The translations under genes were made by a program, and so were the position numbers. From positions 1 to 14,167 of the forward strand of contig JAFAHP010000610.1 in the NCBI GenBank assembly GCA_019237175.1: a stretch of DNA of 14,167 nucleotides. Reading direction: 5' to 3'. Shown here piece after piece: positions 1 through 6,595 of the stretch. The notes under the pieces were generated by a model. That model was not told where the DNA came from and searched no databases. It saw nothing but the letters and a program-made list of their open reading frames with translations. This DNA is from Alphaproteobacteria bacterium (GTDB taxonomy: Bacteria; Pseudomonadota; Alphaproteobacteria; ATCC43930; CGMCC-115725). Each line of letters starts with the position of its first letter. Positions within the stretch are counted from its first letter, which is position 1.

Positions 1-458
1 CTTGGCGATTCGGGGCTGGTGGTGCTGGCCGCCGAGTGGGTTGCGGCTGCATCGCCAGCAACCGAATCGGATGTGCGATCTGTTTTCAGCGGTGCCGAGG
101 ATGAGACTGCCGCAGCGCCCCCTACGTCCTTTGCGGGGTTGGTCAGCAGCAGGAAGCCGGCGATGCCGATCCCGGCAAGCGCAAAGGCGATGCTGCCGGC
201 AACGGCGATCCGGCGCAGCGCGCCCGGAGGGTCGTCGGCCACCGAGGTCGGTGGCCGATCAGATGCGGCGATCACCGGCGCGGTGGGCGGGCGCACCCAA
301 CTGTCTGTGGTAAGAGGTAGAAGGGTAGGATCGCGCGCTGCCGGAGGGTCGAGCGGGGGCCGGGCGTTCGGATCCGCCAGCTGCGGTTCGGCGCGCTCTC
401 GCGGTGGCTGCGGCGACCGCGAAGCAAACGACAGATTTTCCATTGCGCTACGTCCCAT
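1..458 (-). CDS. Proline-rich single-pass membrane protein, N-terminal part only
   Basis: An open minus-strand frame runs off the left edge without a stop, so only about 150 N-terminal residues are visible. It can start at ATG 458 or at the in-frame ATG 443; the second has GGGA nine bases upstream and may be the real start. Counted from 443, residues 1-78 are rich in Pro, Arg and Ala and look disordered. Residues about 79-100 form one hydrophobic segment (RIAVAGSIAFALAGIGIAGF) preceded by two arginines, a likely transmembrane helix. A Ser/Ala/Thr-rich low-complexity stretch follows up to the edge. This suggests a cytoplasmic N-terminal tail, one inner-membrane span and a periplasmic domain outside the window. 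It lies 56 bases downstream of truA on the same strand. I do not recognise a family; the diagnostic C-terminal domain is missing. Confidence 0.6.
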   Translation of the reverse strand, partial: MGRSAMENLSFASRSPQPPRERAEPQLADPNARPPLDPPAARDPTLLPLTTDSWVRPPTAPVIAASDRPPTSVADDPPGALRRIAVAGSIAFALAGIGIAGFLLLTNPAKDVGGAAAVSSSAPLKTDRTSDSVAGDAAATHSAASTTSPESP

Positions 459-514
459 CTCCCGCCTCACTCCTCGCGTGCTCGCCAAGCGCTCTGGTCG
501 TAGTACCGCAAATG

Positions 515-1270
515 TTAGCCTTGAAGATCGGCAGGATATCGGATTTCGGCGAGATAGAGTCCTTCGGCGGGTGCGGTCGGGCCGCCGGCGCGGCGATCGC
601 GAGCGGCGAGCGCTGCGCCTACGTCTTGTGGCTGCCAGCGGCCGATACCGACGAGTTCGAGCGTACCCGCCATGTTGCGTACTTGCCGGTGTAAGAACGA
701 GCGAGCTCGCGCTTCGATCCGGATCTCGTCGCCAACGCGGCTGATCTCGAGCGCATCGAGCGTGCGCATTGGCGATTTCGCTTGGCAAAGCCGATCCCGA
801 AAAGATGTGAAATCGTGGTGACCGATCAGGTGCCGGGCCCCTTCGGTCATCGCATCGACGTCGAGCGGCGGGGCTACTCGCCACACCCGCCCGCGCTCCA
901 ACGCCGCCGGCGCTCGCCGGTTCAGGATGCGGTAAACATAGACGCGCTGGAGCGCGCAAAGGCGGGCGTCAAAATCGGGGGCGACCTGTTCGACGACAAG
1001 AACGCTGATCGCCGTGGTCCGCAGGTAATGGTTCAAAGCGCCGCGCACGACATCGGCCGGCGCCGCGCGTACGAGATCGAGATGTGCCACCTGGGCGAGC
1101 GCATGGACGCCGGCATCGGTGCGGCCCGCGCCCCAGACCGTAACCATCTCACCGCAGAAATTTCTCACTGCGGTTTCGAGAGCCTCCTGCACCGACAACC
1201 CGTGTGGCTGGCGCTGCCAGCCGACGAACCCGGAGCCGTCATATTCGATCGTCAGCTTGTAGCGGGGCAC
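515..1270 (-). CDS. truA: tRNA pseudouridine(38-40) synthase TruA
   Basis: TruA converts uridines 38-40 in the anticodon arm of many tRNAs to pseudouridine in the cytoplasm. The 251-residue product has the family's usual size. The signature GAGRTDAGVHA (about residues 47-57) holds the catalytic aspartate at Asp52, matching Asp60 of E. coli TruA. The N-terminal YDGSGFVGWQRQ motif and the RVYVYRI motif in the middle are also typical. The start is GTG (1268-1270), with GGGAA about ten bases upstream. The gene overlaps the 3' end of fmt by 19 bases, so the two are probably translationally coupled in a def-fmt-truA operon, an order common in alphaproteobacteria. Nothing essential is missing. The identity is secure. 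Confidence 0.97.
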   Translation of the reverse strand: MPRYKLTIEYDGSGFVGWQRQPHGLSVQEALETAVRNFCGEMVTVWGAGRTDAGVHALAQVAHLDLVRAAPADVVRGALNHYLRTTAISVLVVEQVAPDFDARLCALQRVYVYRILNRRAPAALERGRVWRVAPPLDVDAMTEGARHLIGHHDFTSFRDRLCQAKSPMRTLDALEISRVGDEIRIEARARSFLHRQVRNMAGTLELVGIGRWQPQDVGAALAARDRRAGGPTAPAEGLYLAEIRYPADLQG

Positions 1271-2187
1271 GGCAATAAGGTTCCCGCAGCGATCGGATAG
1301 CCGCGCAGAAAATCGCCGGTATCGAGAGGGCTCCTACCGGGCCGCTGCAGTCGCGATGGCTGCAACACGCCGGAACCGCAGGCGATCGACAAACGATCGT
1401 TGAGCACTGTTCCCGGCGGCTCGTCGCCGGAACCGGGCAGCGCCCCTGCACCCAGAACGCGGATCTCTTCGCCGCGATATTCGAAAAAAGCGCCGGGCCA
1501 CGAAGCAAGAGCGCGCACCCGCCGTTCGAGTTCAGCCGCCGGGCGGCGCCAATTGAGGCGGCCTTCCGCGCGTTCGATTTTCGCGGCATAGGTCACACCT
1601 TCCCGAGGTTGCGGGCGCGGTGTCAGATGGCCCTGATTGAGCTTGTCCAACGCCTCGAGTATGAGCTCGCCGCCCAGCCGGGCGAGCGCCTCGGTCAAAC
1701 CCGCCGCAGTCTCCTCGGGGCCGATCGACAAGGCTCGCTGCATCAGAATCGGGCCGGTGTCGAGACCCTCCTCCATCTGCATGACCGTAATTCCGGTTTC
1801 GGTGTCGCCGGCCAGCAAAGCCCGCTGGATCGGGGCGGCCCCGCGCCAGCGCGGCAATAGCGAGGCATGAACATTCAGGCAACCGAGGCGCGGGGCGCAA
1901 AGCATCTTCCGCGGCAGGATCAACCCGTAGGCCGCGACCACTGCCGCCACGGCCGTAAAAGCGGCGAATTCCTGCTGAACCTCGTCGCTGCGCAGACTTG
2001 CCGGACAGCGCAGTTCGAGATGGTGCCGTTGGGCGAGCGTTTGCACCGCGGAGGGCTGCAGTCGATAACCGCGGCCGGCCGGGCGCGGCGGCTGAGTATA
2101 GACGGCTAGGATGTTGTGGCCGCCGCTGATCAACGCCCCGAGGATCGTCGCGGCAAACGGCGGCGCACCCATAAAAACGAGATCCAA
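1252..2187 (-). CDS. fmt: Methionyl-tRNA formyltransferase
   Basis: Fmt transfers a formyl group from 10-formyl-tetrahydrofolate to Met-tRNA(fMet), preparing the initiator tRNA. The 311-residue protein has the hydrolase/formyltransferase fold at the N terminus, with the signature SLLPRWRGAAPIQRA at 109-123. The catalytic set is Asn105, His107 and Asp143, lining up with Asn106/His108/Asp144 of the E. coli enzyme. A C-terminal OB-fold-like domain begins near residue 225 (RVRALASWPGAFF). The N-terminal motif is GAPPF instead of the common GTPDF, a modest variation. The start is TTG (2185-2187), chosen because GGAG lies six bases upstream and the first strand LVFMG then matches the family; the next ATG would cut that strand. 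It lies 42 bases after def and overlaps truA by 19 bases. Confidence 0.97.
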   Translation of the reverse strand: MDLVFMGAPPFAATILGALISGGHNILAVYTQPPRPAGRGYRLQPSAVQTLAQRHHLELRCPASLRSDEVQQEFAAFTAVAAVVAAYGLILPRKMLCAPRLGCLNVHASLLPRWRGAAPIQRALLAGDTETGITVMQMEEGLDTGPILMQRALSIGPEETAAGLTEALARLGGELILEALDKLNQGHLTPRPQPREGVTYAAKIERAEGRLNWRRPAAELERRVRALASWPGAFFEYRGEEIRVLGAGALPGSGDEPPGTVLNDRLSIACGSGVLQPSRLQRPGRSPLDTGDFLRGYPIAAGTLLPCPATS

Positions 2188-2229
2188 CCGGCACTCCTTC
2201 GCGTCGACGGTGGACGCGGTACGTCGGAG

Positions 2230-2754
2230 TTAGGCGGCAGCGAGGCTGCGGGCGCGCTTTGCCTTGGCGAGCTTGCGCAGGATCATTCCGCGCTTGACCA
2301 GGGAAATATGGTCGACAAACAGCACACCATCCAAATGGTCGACCTCATGCTGAATACAGGTCGCGAGCAGCCCCGACACCTCGATCTCGCGGATTTCGTT
2401 CTGGTAATCGAGGTAACGCAAACGGATCGCTGCCGGGCGCGTCACGTCAGCATAATGCTCCGGCAACGACAAACAGCCTTCGTTGAAGGTCGCCAGCTCC
2501 ACCGAACGCCACAGAATTTCCGGATCGGCGAGCATCATCGGCTGCGGCTCTTCTCCCTGGCGCGCGACGTCGAGCACGATGACCCGTTTTGCCACGCCAA
2601 TCTGGGGTGCCGCGAGCCCGATGCCGATCGCCTTGCGCATCGTTTCGAGCATGTCGTCCATCAGCCGACGGACATCGTCGTCGACCACAACGACCGGCCG
2701 CGCCTTGATTTTGAGGCGCGGATCCGGGGCGGAGATGATCGGAAGGACAGCCAT
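2230..2754 (-). CDS. def: Peptide deformylase
   Basis: Def removes the N-formyl group from nascent proteins, undoing the modification Fmt supplies. All three family motifs are present in the 174-residue product: GIGLAAPQIG (44-53), EGCLSLP (92-98) with metal ligand Cys94, and QHEVDHLDG (135-143) with ligands His136 and His140 and catalytic Glu137. The N terminus MAVLPIISAPDPRL is typical, which is why I start at ATG 2752-2754. A longer in-frame reading from TTG 2826, overlapping the stop of the upstream aldolase-like gene, would add 24 unconserved residues and is rejected. No Shine-Dalgarno sequence precedes the ATG, and a promoter-like sequence lies immediately upstream. The basic tail KRGMILRKLAKAKRA is normal for alphaproteobacterial forms. 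First gene of def-fmt-truA. Confidence 0.97.
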   Translation of the reverse strand: MAVLPIISAPDPRLKIKARPVVVVDDDVRRLMDDMLETMRKAIGIGLAAPQIGVAKRVIVLDVARQGEEPQPMMLADPEILWRSVELATFNEGCLSLPEHYADVTRPAAIRLRYLDYQNEIREIEVSGLLATCIQHEVDHLDGVLFVDHISLVKRGMILRKLAKAKRARSLAAA

Positions 2755-2764
2755 AATACGACAA

Positions 2765-2795
2765 ATTACATAAGGGGTTGGCGGCGAAGCGTCAA
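2765..2795 (-). promoter_or_regulatory. Candidate promoter of def-fmt-truA
   Basis: On the minus strand TTGACG (2790-2795) is followed after 19 bases by TGTAAT (2765-2770), or after 17 bases by TATGTA (2767-2772). Both resemble sigma-70 elements; neither pairing is perfect. Either would start transcription at about 2757-2760, only a few bases before the def ATG at 2754. There is no ribosome binding site in that gap. Judged by eye in the 68-base gap between the aldolase-like gene and def. Confidence 0.4.
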
Positions 2796-2822
2796 TCTGC
2801 GGACCATCCGGTCGCTCCAAGC

Positions 2823-3902
2823 TCAATCTGAGCGGAGCGCCTCCGCAAAATCGGTTATCAGCTGAGCAACGGGGCGGCGCCGGATGGTTTCGTTGACGAT
2901 CAGCTCGAACTCGGCGCGATCAGCGGCTGCGAAAAGCGGCGGCCGGATCGAAATGCCGCGCAGCGCCAGGCGCTCAGAAAAAGTCACGGCGCCGGCGCTT
3001 CCGTGAATGCGCAGGCGGGTGACATTGGTCGCGGCCGGCGAGCGCAGGATCTCGACGCGAGGATGTGCGGCCAGCGCGCGGTGGAGTTCGTCGGCGATCG
3101 TTGCCGCCTCGGCAAAGCGCTCGGCAAAGCCGTCGAGATAATAGAGTGCCACCGCCGCGTAGGGCCAAGCCTGCCGCAAACCGCCGCCAAACATCCGGCG
3201 CTGGTGATAGAGCCCTTCCAGCAGGTTTCTCGGCCCAGCCAGGATCGCCCCGCCGGCCGCGTTAAAGTATTTGTACAATGATACGTACACGGTATCGAAC
3301 GGGGCGGCATAGACCGCTGGTGCGATCCCGGTATAGGGAGCCGCGAGAAACAGGCGCGCACCGTCGAGATGCAAGCCGATCCCGTGTTCGCGCGCAAAAT
3401 GGGTGATGCGCCCGATCTCTGGATAGTCGAAAACCTCGCCCTGCCGACGCCGTACCGGGGTTTCGATCGAGATCGCGCCGACCGGGGCGTGGACGCGCCC
3501 CTCGGCCTCGCACGCGACTTCGAGGCTGACCTCATCCAATGTAAAACTTGTCCGCCCCTCGGCGAGTGGCACCAAGGTCAGCCCGCTCAGCTCCTGGGCG
3601 CAGTCGCCGCTATCGCAATAGAGGTGGCTTTCGCGCTGGACCAGCACCCGCCGCCCGCGTCGTGCCAGGAGGCGAACCGCGAGATGGTTGGCGAGAGTGC
3701 CCGACGGCATGAAGACCGCCATTTCCTTGCCGAGCACTTGCGCCATGCGTCGCTCGAGCTGCTCGACCGCTCCGCCCAGCGAGAATTCGTCGGCGACAGC
3801 GTCGTTCCCTTCCATCAGCCGGGTGAGCAGCCGCGCATATTCCTCGGGCGACAGCCCCAGGCCGTCCGAGCGAAAATGGATCACCGACTGCGTGAGGCTC
3901 AT
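2823..3902 (-). CDS. Threonine aldolase-like PLP-dependent enzyme
   Basis: The 359-residue product belongs to the beta-eliminating lyase / low-specificity L-threonine aldolase family (fold type I, PLP-dependent, cytoplasmic). Matches to E. coli LtaE include RSD near the N terminus, SGTLANHLAV (67-76), ESHLY with His93 (the ring-stacking His83 in LtaE), HLDGARLF (178-185) with the PLP-nitrogen Asp180, and FGGGLRQ (238-244). The Schiff-base lysine is probably Lys211 in SLYKYF, where LtaE has LSKGLG. The LtaE segment ENTH reads ETPV here, so a second active-site histidine is absent, and the substrate may differ from threonine. The start is ATG 3902 with GAGG eight bases upstream; an in-frame stop lies 54 bases before it and no other start codon intervenes. 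It lies between an unknown gene coupled to pyrE and def. Family secure, substrate uncertain. Confidence 0.8.
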   Translation of the reverse strand: MSLTQSVIHFRSDGLGLSPEEYARLLTRLMEGNDAVADEFSLGGAVEQLERRMAQVLGKEMAVFMPSGTLANHLAVRLLARRGRRVLVQRESHLYCDSGDCAQELSGLTLVPLAEGRTSFTLDEVSLEVACEAEGRVHAPVGAISIETPVRRRQGEVFDYPEIGRITHFAREHGIGLHLDGARLFLAAPYTGIAPAVYAAPFDTVYVSLYKYFNAAGGAILAGPRNLLEGLYHQRRMFGGGLRQAWPYAAVALYYLDGFAERFAEAATIADELHRALAAHPRVEILRSPAATNVTRLRIHGSAGAVTFSERLALRGISIRPPLFAAADRAEFELIVNETIRRRPVAQLITDFAEALRSD

Positions 3903-3956
3903 CGCGCCGCCCTCAGCGCGGTTCTTGCGGGCGGGGGAGGGCCATCGACACCGGGA

Positions 3957-4319
3957 TCATCGCGCCGCGGTGGGATCGGCGCGGATCAGCGCGGCCGCGA
4001 CTTCGACCGCGTCATCATCGATCCCGGCGAGGAACTCTACCGCGCGCTGCACCGGCGGCTGCAGCCGGGCACCGAGTTCGGCGATTTCCGAGATGCGTAC
4101 CGGCCTGCCTTCGAGATCCTTGGCGCATTTGTTGAGCACGCGTTCGAGGACAAAGGCGACGGTTATTCGGCTCGGCGACAGCGATGATGCGATACAGCCG
4201 CGCGCGTAGATCGCCAGCTCCAGTAACGCTTCGAGATTGCCAAAGCGACTGCGCTGCGTCTGGTTCAAGAACTGACGCTTGAGATGGGCTGCAGCCAGAT
4301 CGACAACCAGCGTGTTCAA
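3957..4319 (-). CDS. Conserved-looking hypothetical protein coupled to pyrE
   Basis: This 120-residue protein is not one I recognise. Its TTG start overlaps the pyrE stop codon (TTGA, 4316-4319), a layout that usually means translational coupling, and the frame is open for its whole length. The composition is soluble and probably mostly helical: there is no signal peptide or membrane segment, many Leu, Ala and Arg, and an acidic patch GIDDDAVEVAAALI near the C terminus. Residues 1-35 look like an amphipathic helix pair. There are two cysteines (about 42 and 65) but no metal motif. It ends 54 bases before the aldolase-like gene. An opposite-strand frame overlaps it, but the minus reading is favoured by the overlap with pyrE and co-direction with its neighbours. 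The start codon is uncertain. Confidence 0.6.
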   Translation of the reverse strand: MNTLVVDLAAAHLKRQFLNQTQRSRFGNLEALLELAIYARGCIASSLSPSRITVAFVLERVLNKCAKDLEGRPVRISEIAELGARLQPPVQRAVEFLAGIDDDAVEVAAALIRADPTAAR

Positions 4320-4867
4320 TTGAAATCGCGCCAGGTAAACAGCGCTTCGAAGGGGATGCCGGCTTGCTGGAAATTCTCTTGGGCCCCTTCGAGGCGGTCG
4401 ACGATCGCGATAATTTTGACGATCCTGCAGTCGAGGCGCCGCACCTGCTCGGCTGCCTGCATCACCGAGCCGCCGGTTGTTGTGACATCCTCAAACAGGA
4501 TCACGCGGCAGCCTGGTTCGAGAAGCCCGTCAATCCGCTGGTCGGTTCCGTGACCTTTTGTTTCCTTGCGCACAAAAAAACCAGTGATTGGTCTCTCCGG
4601 CCAGCTGCGCGCGGCCAACAGGGCGACGATCGGGATGGCGCCGGTCTCGAGCCCACCGATCGCGGCGACATCTTTGTCGCAAATCATATTGAACAGCAGA
4701 TCGGCAACCAGGACAGCCCCCTCGGGATCGAGCAAAGTGCGTTTCATATCAAAGAAAAAGCTGGTCGATCGCCCGGATGAGAGCGTGAAGTCACGATGCA
4801 GCAACAGCGAGCGGCGGCGGATCAGCGCGAGCAGCCGCTCCTTCTTCGCCGCCAAATCCGCGCTCAT
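4316..4867 (-). CDS. pyrE: Orotate phosphoribosyltransferase
   Basis: PyrE joins orotate to PRPP to give orotidine 5'-monophosphate in pyrimidine synthesis. The 183-residue product (from ATG 4867) has the flexible catalytic loop RKETKGHG (100-107) and the PRPP-binding loop VILFEDVTTTGGS (122-134), where the paired acidic residues are Glu126-Asp127. The substrate-proximal FTLSSGRSTSFFFDMK segment (27-42) is typical of OPRTase. A longer reading from GTG 4909 adds 14 residues, including a further GTG and TTG, but AAAGG sits about 12 bases before ATG 4867 and the family normally begins near there. First gene of a block with the unknown 120-residue protein, which overlaps its stop, and perhaps the aldolase-like gene. 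Confidence 0.95.
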   Translation of the reverse strand: MSADLAAKKERLLALIRRRSLLLHRDFTLSSGRSTSFFFDMKRTLLDPEGAVLVADLLFNMICDKDVAAIGGLETGAIPIVALLAARSWPERPITGFFVRKETKGHGTDQRIDGLLEPGCRVILFEDVTTTGGSVMQAAEQVRRLDCRIVKIIAIVDRLEGAQENFQQAGIPFEALFTWRDFN

Positions 4868-4962
4868 CGACACCGCGATACCTTTGTCCTCCAAGCTGTC
4901 AGCGCGCACCGGCGATCGCGTGCGAGGCTGGATCGCCTCTCGACCTGCGTGCCGAATGACAA

Positions 4963-4991
4963 ATTAAGCCTGATCCACCGCAATGTGACAA
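4963..4991 (-). promoter_or_regulatory. Candidate sigma-70 promoter of pyrE
   Basis: On the minus strand TTGTCA (4986-4991) and CTTAAT (4963-4968) are separated by exactly 17 bases, matching 5/6 and 4/6 of the consensus. This would give a leader of about 90 bases before pyrE ATG 4867. The leader contains a 7-bp inverted repeat, GATCGCC with GGCGATC (4911-4917 and 4931-4937, 13-base loop), but no U-run, so I do not call an attenuator. The promoter lies between the HNH gene end and pyrE. Confidence 0.45.
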
Positions 4992-5010
4992 GCGCGTTAC
5001 CAGGCTCGGC

Positions 5011-5574
5011 TCAGTAAGGGTCGAGCTCGGTGTCCCAGTAAAGATAATCGCGCCAGCTTTGGTGCAGGTAGTTGGGCGGAAACGCGCGCCCGTTCTCCTG
5101 CAGCATATAGGTGGACGGTTGTACCGGACGGTGACGCGGGTACATGCCGCTTTCGCGCGGCAGCCGGTTGCCCTTCAGGAGATTGCAGGTGCCGCACGCC
5201 GTGACCACGTTGGTCCAAATCGTCCGCCCGCCGCGCGAGCGCGGCACCAAATGATCAAACGTCAGATCGTGCGACGGATAGGGCTCGCCGCAATATTGGC
5301 AGGTAAAACGGTCGCGCAGGAACACATTGAAGCGGGTAAAAGCCGGATTCCGCGCCGCCGGCACGTATTCCTTGAGCGAGACGACGCTGGGTAGCCGGAT
5401 TTCGAGCGACGGGCTGTGTACCGAGACATCGTAATGGTCAATAATATTGACACGATCGAGAAACACCGCCTTGATCGCGTCCTGCCACGACCACAGCGAC
5501 AGCGGGAAGTAGCTCAGAGGGCGGAAGTCCGCATTCAAAACCAGCGCGGGGCAGTTGTCCAAATAGGCCGTCAC
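5011..5574 (-). CDS. HNH endonuclease family protein
   Basis: The 187-residue protein has a conserved N-terminal stretch (PALVLNADFRPLSYFPLSLW, 9-28) followed by an HNH domain. Zinc ligands are the pairs CQYC (92-95) and CGTC (127-130); the catalytic segment is DLTFDHLVPRSRGG (103-116), with Asp107 and His108, and TNVVTACGTCN supplies Asn122 and Asn131. The C terminus (FPPNYLHQSWRDYLYWDTEL) is also characteristic of a widespread alphaproteobacterial HNH protein kept as a single chromosomal gene; its role is unknown to me and may concern DNA repair or nucleic-acid processing. The start is GTG 5572-5574, chosen because the conserved region begins shortly after; the ribosome binding site is weak. 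An extension upstream would run into the end of hbd. It lies 106 bases after hbd on the same strand. Confidence 0.85.
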   Translation of the reverse strand: MTAYLDNCPALVLNADFRPLSYFPLSLWSWQDAIKAVFLDRVNIIDHYDVSVHSPSLEIRLPSVVSLKEYVPAARNPAFTRFNVFLRDRFTCQYCGEPYPSHDLTFDHLVPRSRGGRTIWTNVVTACGTCNLLKGNRLPRESGMYPRHRPVQPSTYMLQENGRAFPPNYLHQSWRDYLYWDTELDPY

Positions 5575-5680
5575 CAGAAACCCGTTTTTCTCGGTCGCGA
5601 GGCGGGATAGCACGCATGTGTGACAGCTTGATAACGAATCGGCCAAACGGGAACAAGCAGCCGAGACACTGTTTCGCAGC

Positions 5681-6595
5681 TCAGCGGGTCGGCACCGGCT
5701 TGTCGCCGCGATAATCGTAAAAGCCGCGACCGGTTTTGCGGCCCAACCACCCGGCCTCGACATATTTGACGAGCAGCGGACAGGGCCGATATTTGCTGTC
5801 CGCAAGCCCCTCATAAAGCACTTGCATGACGGACAGACACGTGTCCAACCCGATAAAGTCAGCGAGTTCAAGCGGCCCCATCGGATGATTGGCGCCGAGC
5901 TTCATCGCGGTGTCGATCGCTTCGACCGAACCCACTCCCTCGTAAAGCACGTAAACCGCTTCATTAATCATCGGCTGCAGGATGCGGTTGACGATGAAGG
6001 CCGGATAGTCCTCCGCCGCAACCGGGGTTTTACCAAGCTTGACGGCCAAGTCGCGCGTGAGGGTAAAGGTTGCCTCGTCGGTGGCAATGCCGCGAATCAA
6101 TTCGACGAGCGTCATCACCGGCACCGGGTTCATAAAATGCATGCCGATGAATTTCTCGGGCCGGTCGGTCGAGGCGGCGAGTCGGGTAATTGAAATCGAA
6201 GATGTATTGGTGGCGATCAGTGTTTCGGGGCGCAATTTGGGTGTTAGCCGCTTAAAAATCTCACGCTTTATCTCCTCCTTTTCGGTCGCGGCCTCGATGA
6301 CCATGTCGCAATCGCCAAACAGTGCGTAATCGAGCCCGGTTGTAATACGAGACATCGCCGCGTCTTGTTCTTCCGCGCGGATGCGGCCGCGTGCCACTTG
6401 CCGGCCGAGATTGCGTTCGATCGCCTGATATCCGCGCTGCACCGCGTCGTCGCCGATATCGGTCAGCACGACATCGAGCCCGGCCAACGCGCACACATGG
6501 GCTATCCCACCGCCCATCTGCCCCGCGCCAATCACCCCGATCCGGTGTAGCCGATCGATGCTCGGCGCCATGGCCGACGGGGCGACGGCGCTCAC
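5681..6595 (-). CDS. hbd: 3-hydroxybutyryl-CoA dehydrogenase
   Basis: This enzyme interconverts acetoacetyl-CoA and 3-hydroxybutyryl-CoA with NAD(P)H, in butyrate or PHB metabolism and fatty acid oxidation. The 304-residue product starts with a Rossmann motif GVIGAGQMGGGIA (20-32) and the cofactor-selecting Asp46 after strand two. NTSSIS (130-135) provides the active-site serine region, GMHFMNPVPVM (151-161) the catalytic His153, and NRILQPMINEA with Asn203 belongs to the HCDH signature. The C-terminal helical domain contains NHPMGPLELADFIGLD. It is the single-domain short form, not a fused FadB. The start GTG 6593-6595 overlaps the etfA stop (GTGA) and has GGAG eight bases upstream, so I prefer it to ATG 6571. 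It is therefore translationally coupled to etfA. Confidence 0.95.
   Translation of the reverse strand: MSAVAPSAMAPSIDRLHRIGVIGAGQMGGGIAHVCALAGLDVVLTDIGDDAVQRGYQAIERNLGRQVARGRIRAEEQDAAMSRITTGLDYALFGDCDMVIEAATEKEEIKREIFKRLTPKLRPETLIATNTSSISITRLAASTDRPEKFIGMHFMNPVPVMTLVELIRGIATDEATFTLTRDLAVKLGKTPVAAEDYPAFIVNRILQPMINEAVYVLYEGVGSVEAIDTAMKLGANHPMGPLELADFIGLDTCLSVMQVLYEGLADSKYRPCPLLVKYVEAGWLGRKTGRGFYDYRGDKPVPTR

Noticed and set aside
19..744. Long plus-strand open frame of 241 codons
   Set aside because: It runs antisense to both the proline-rich membrane protein and truA, is extremely Arg/Ser/Gly-rich and shows no family motif; a by-product of GC-rich codon use.
3913..3960. 15-codon frame whose ATG overlaps the stop of the 120-residue gene
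   Set aside because: The ATGA overlap is suggestive of a leader peptide, but the frame is short, proline-rich by base composition and has no supporting features.
3369..4187. Plus-strand open frame of 272 codons
   Set aside because: It lies antisense to the aldolase-like gene and the 120-residue gene and crosses their boundary; no motif and shadow-like composition.
4911..4937. Inverted repeat in the pyrE leader as a pyrimidine attenuator
   Set aside because: A 7-bp stem with 13-base loop, no following U-run and no leader peptide; within chance expectation for GC-rich DNA.
5580..5667. Two interleaved short repeats (CCCGTTT/AAACGGG and TCTCGG/CCGAGA) between hbd and the HNH gene
   Set aside because: Pseudoknot-like order, but the stems are 6-7 bp and far apart; probably coincidental.
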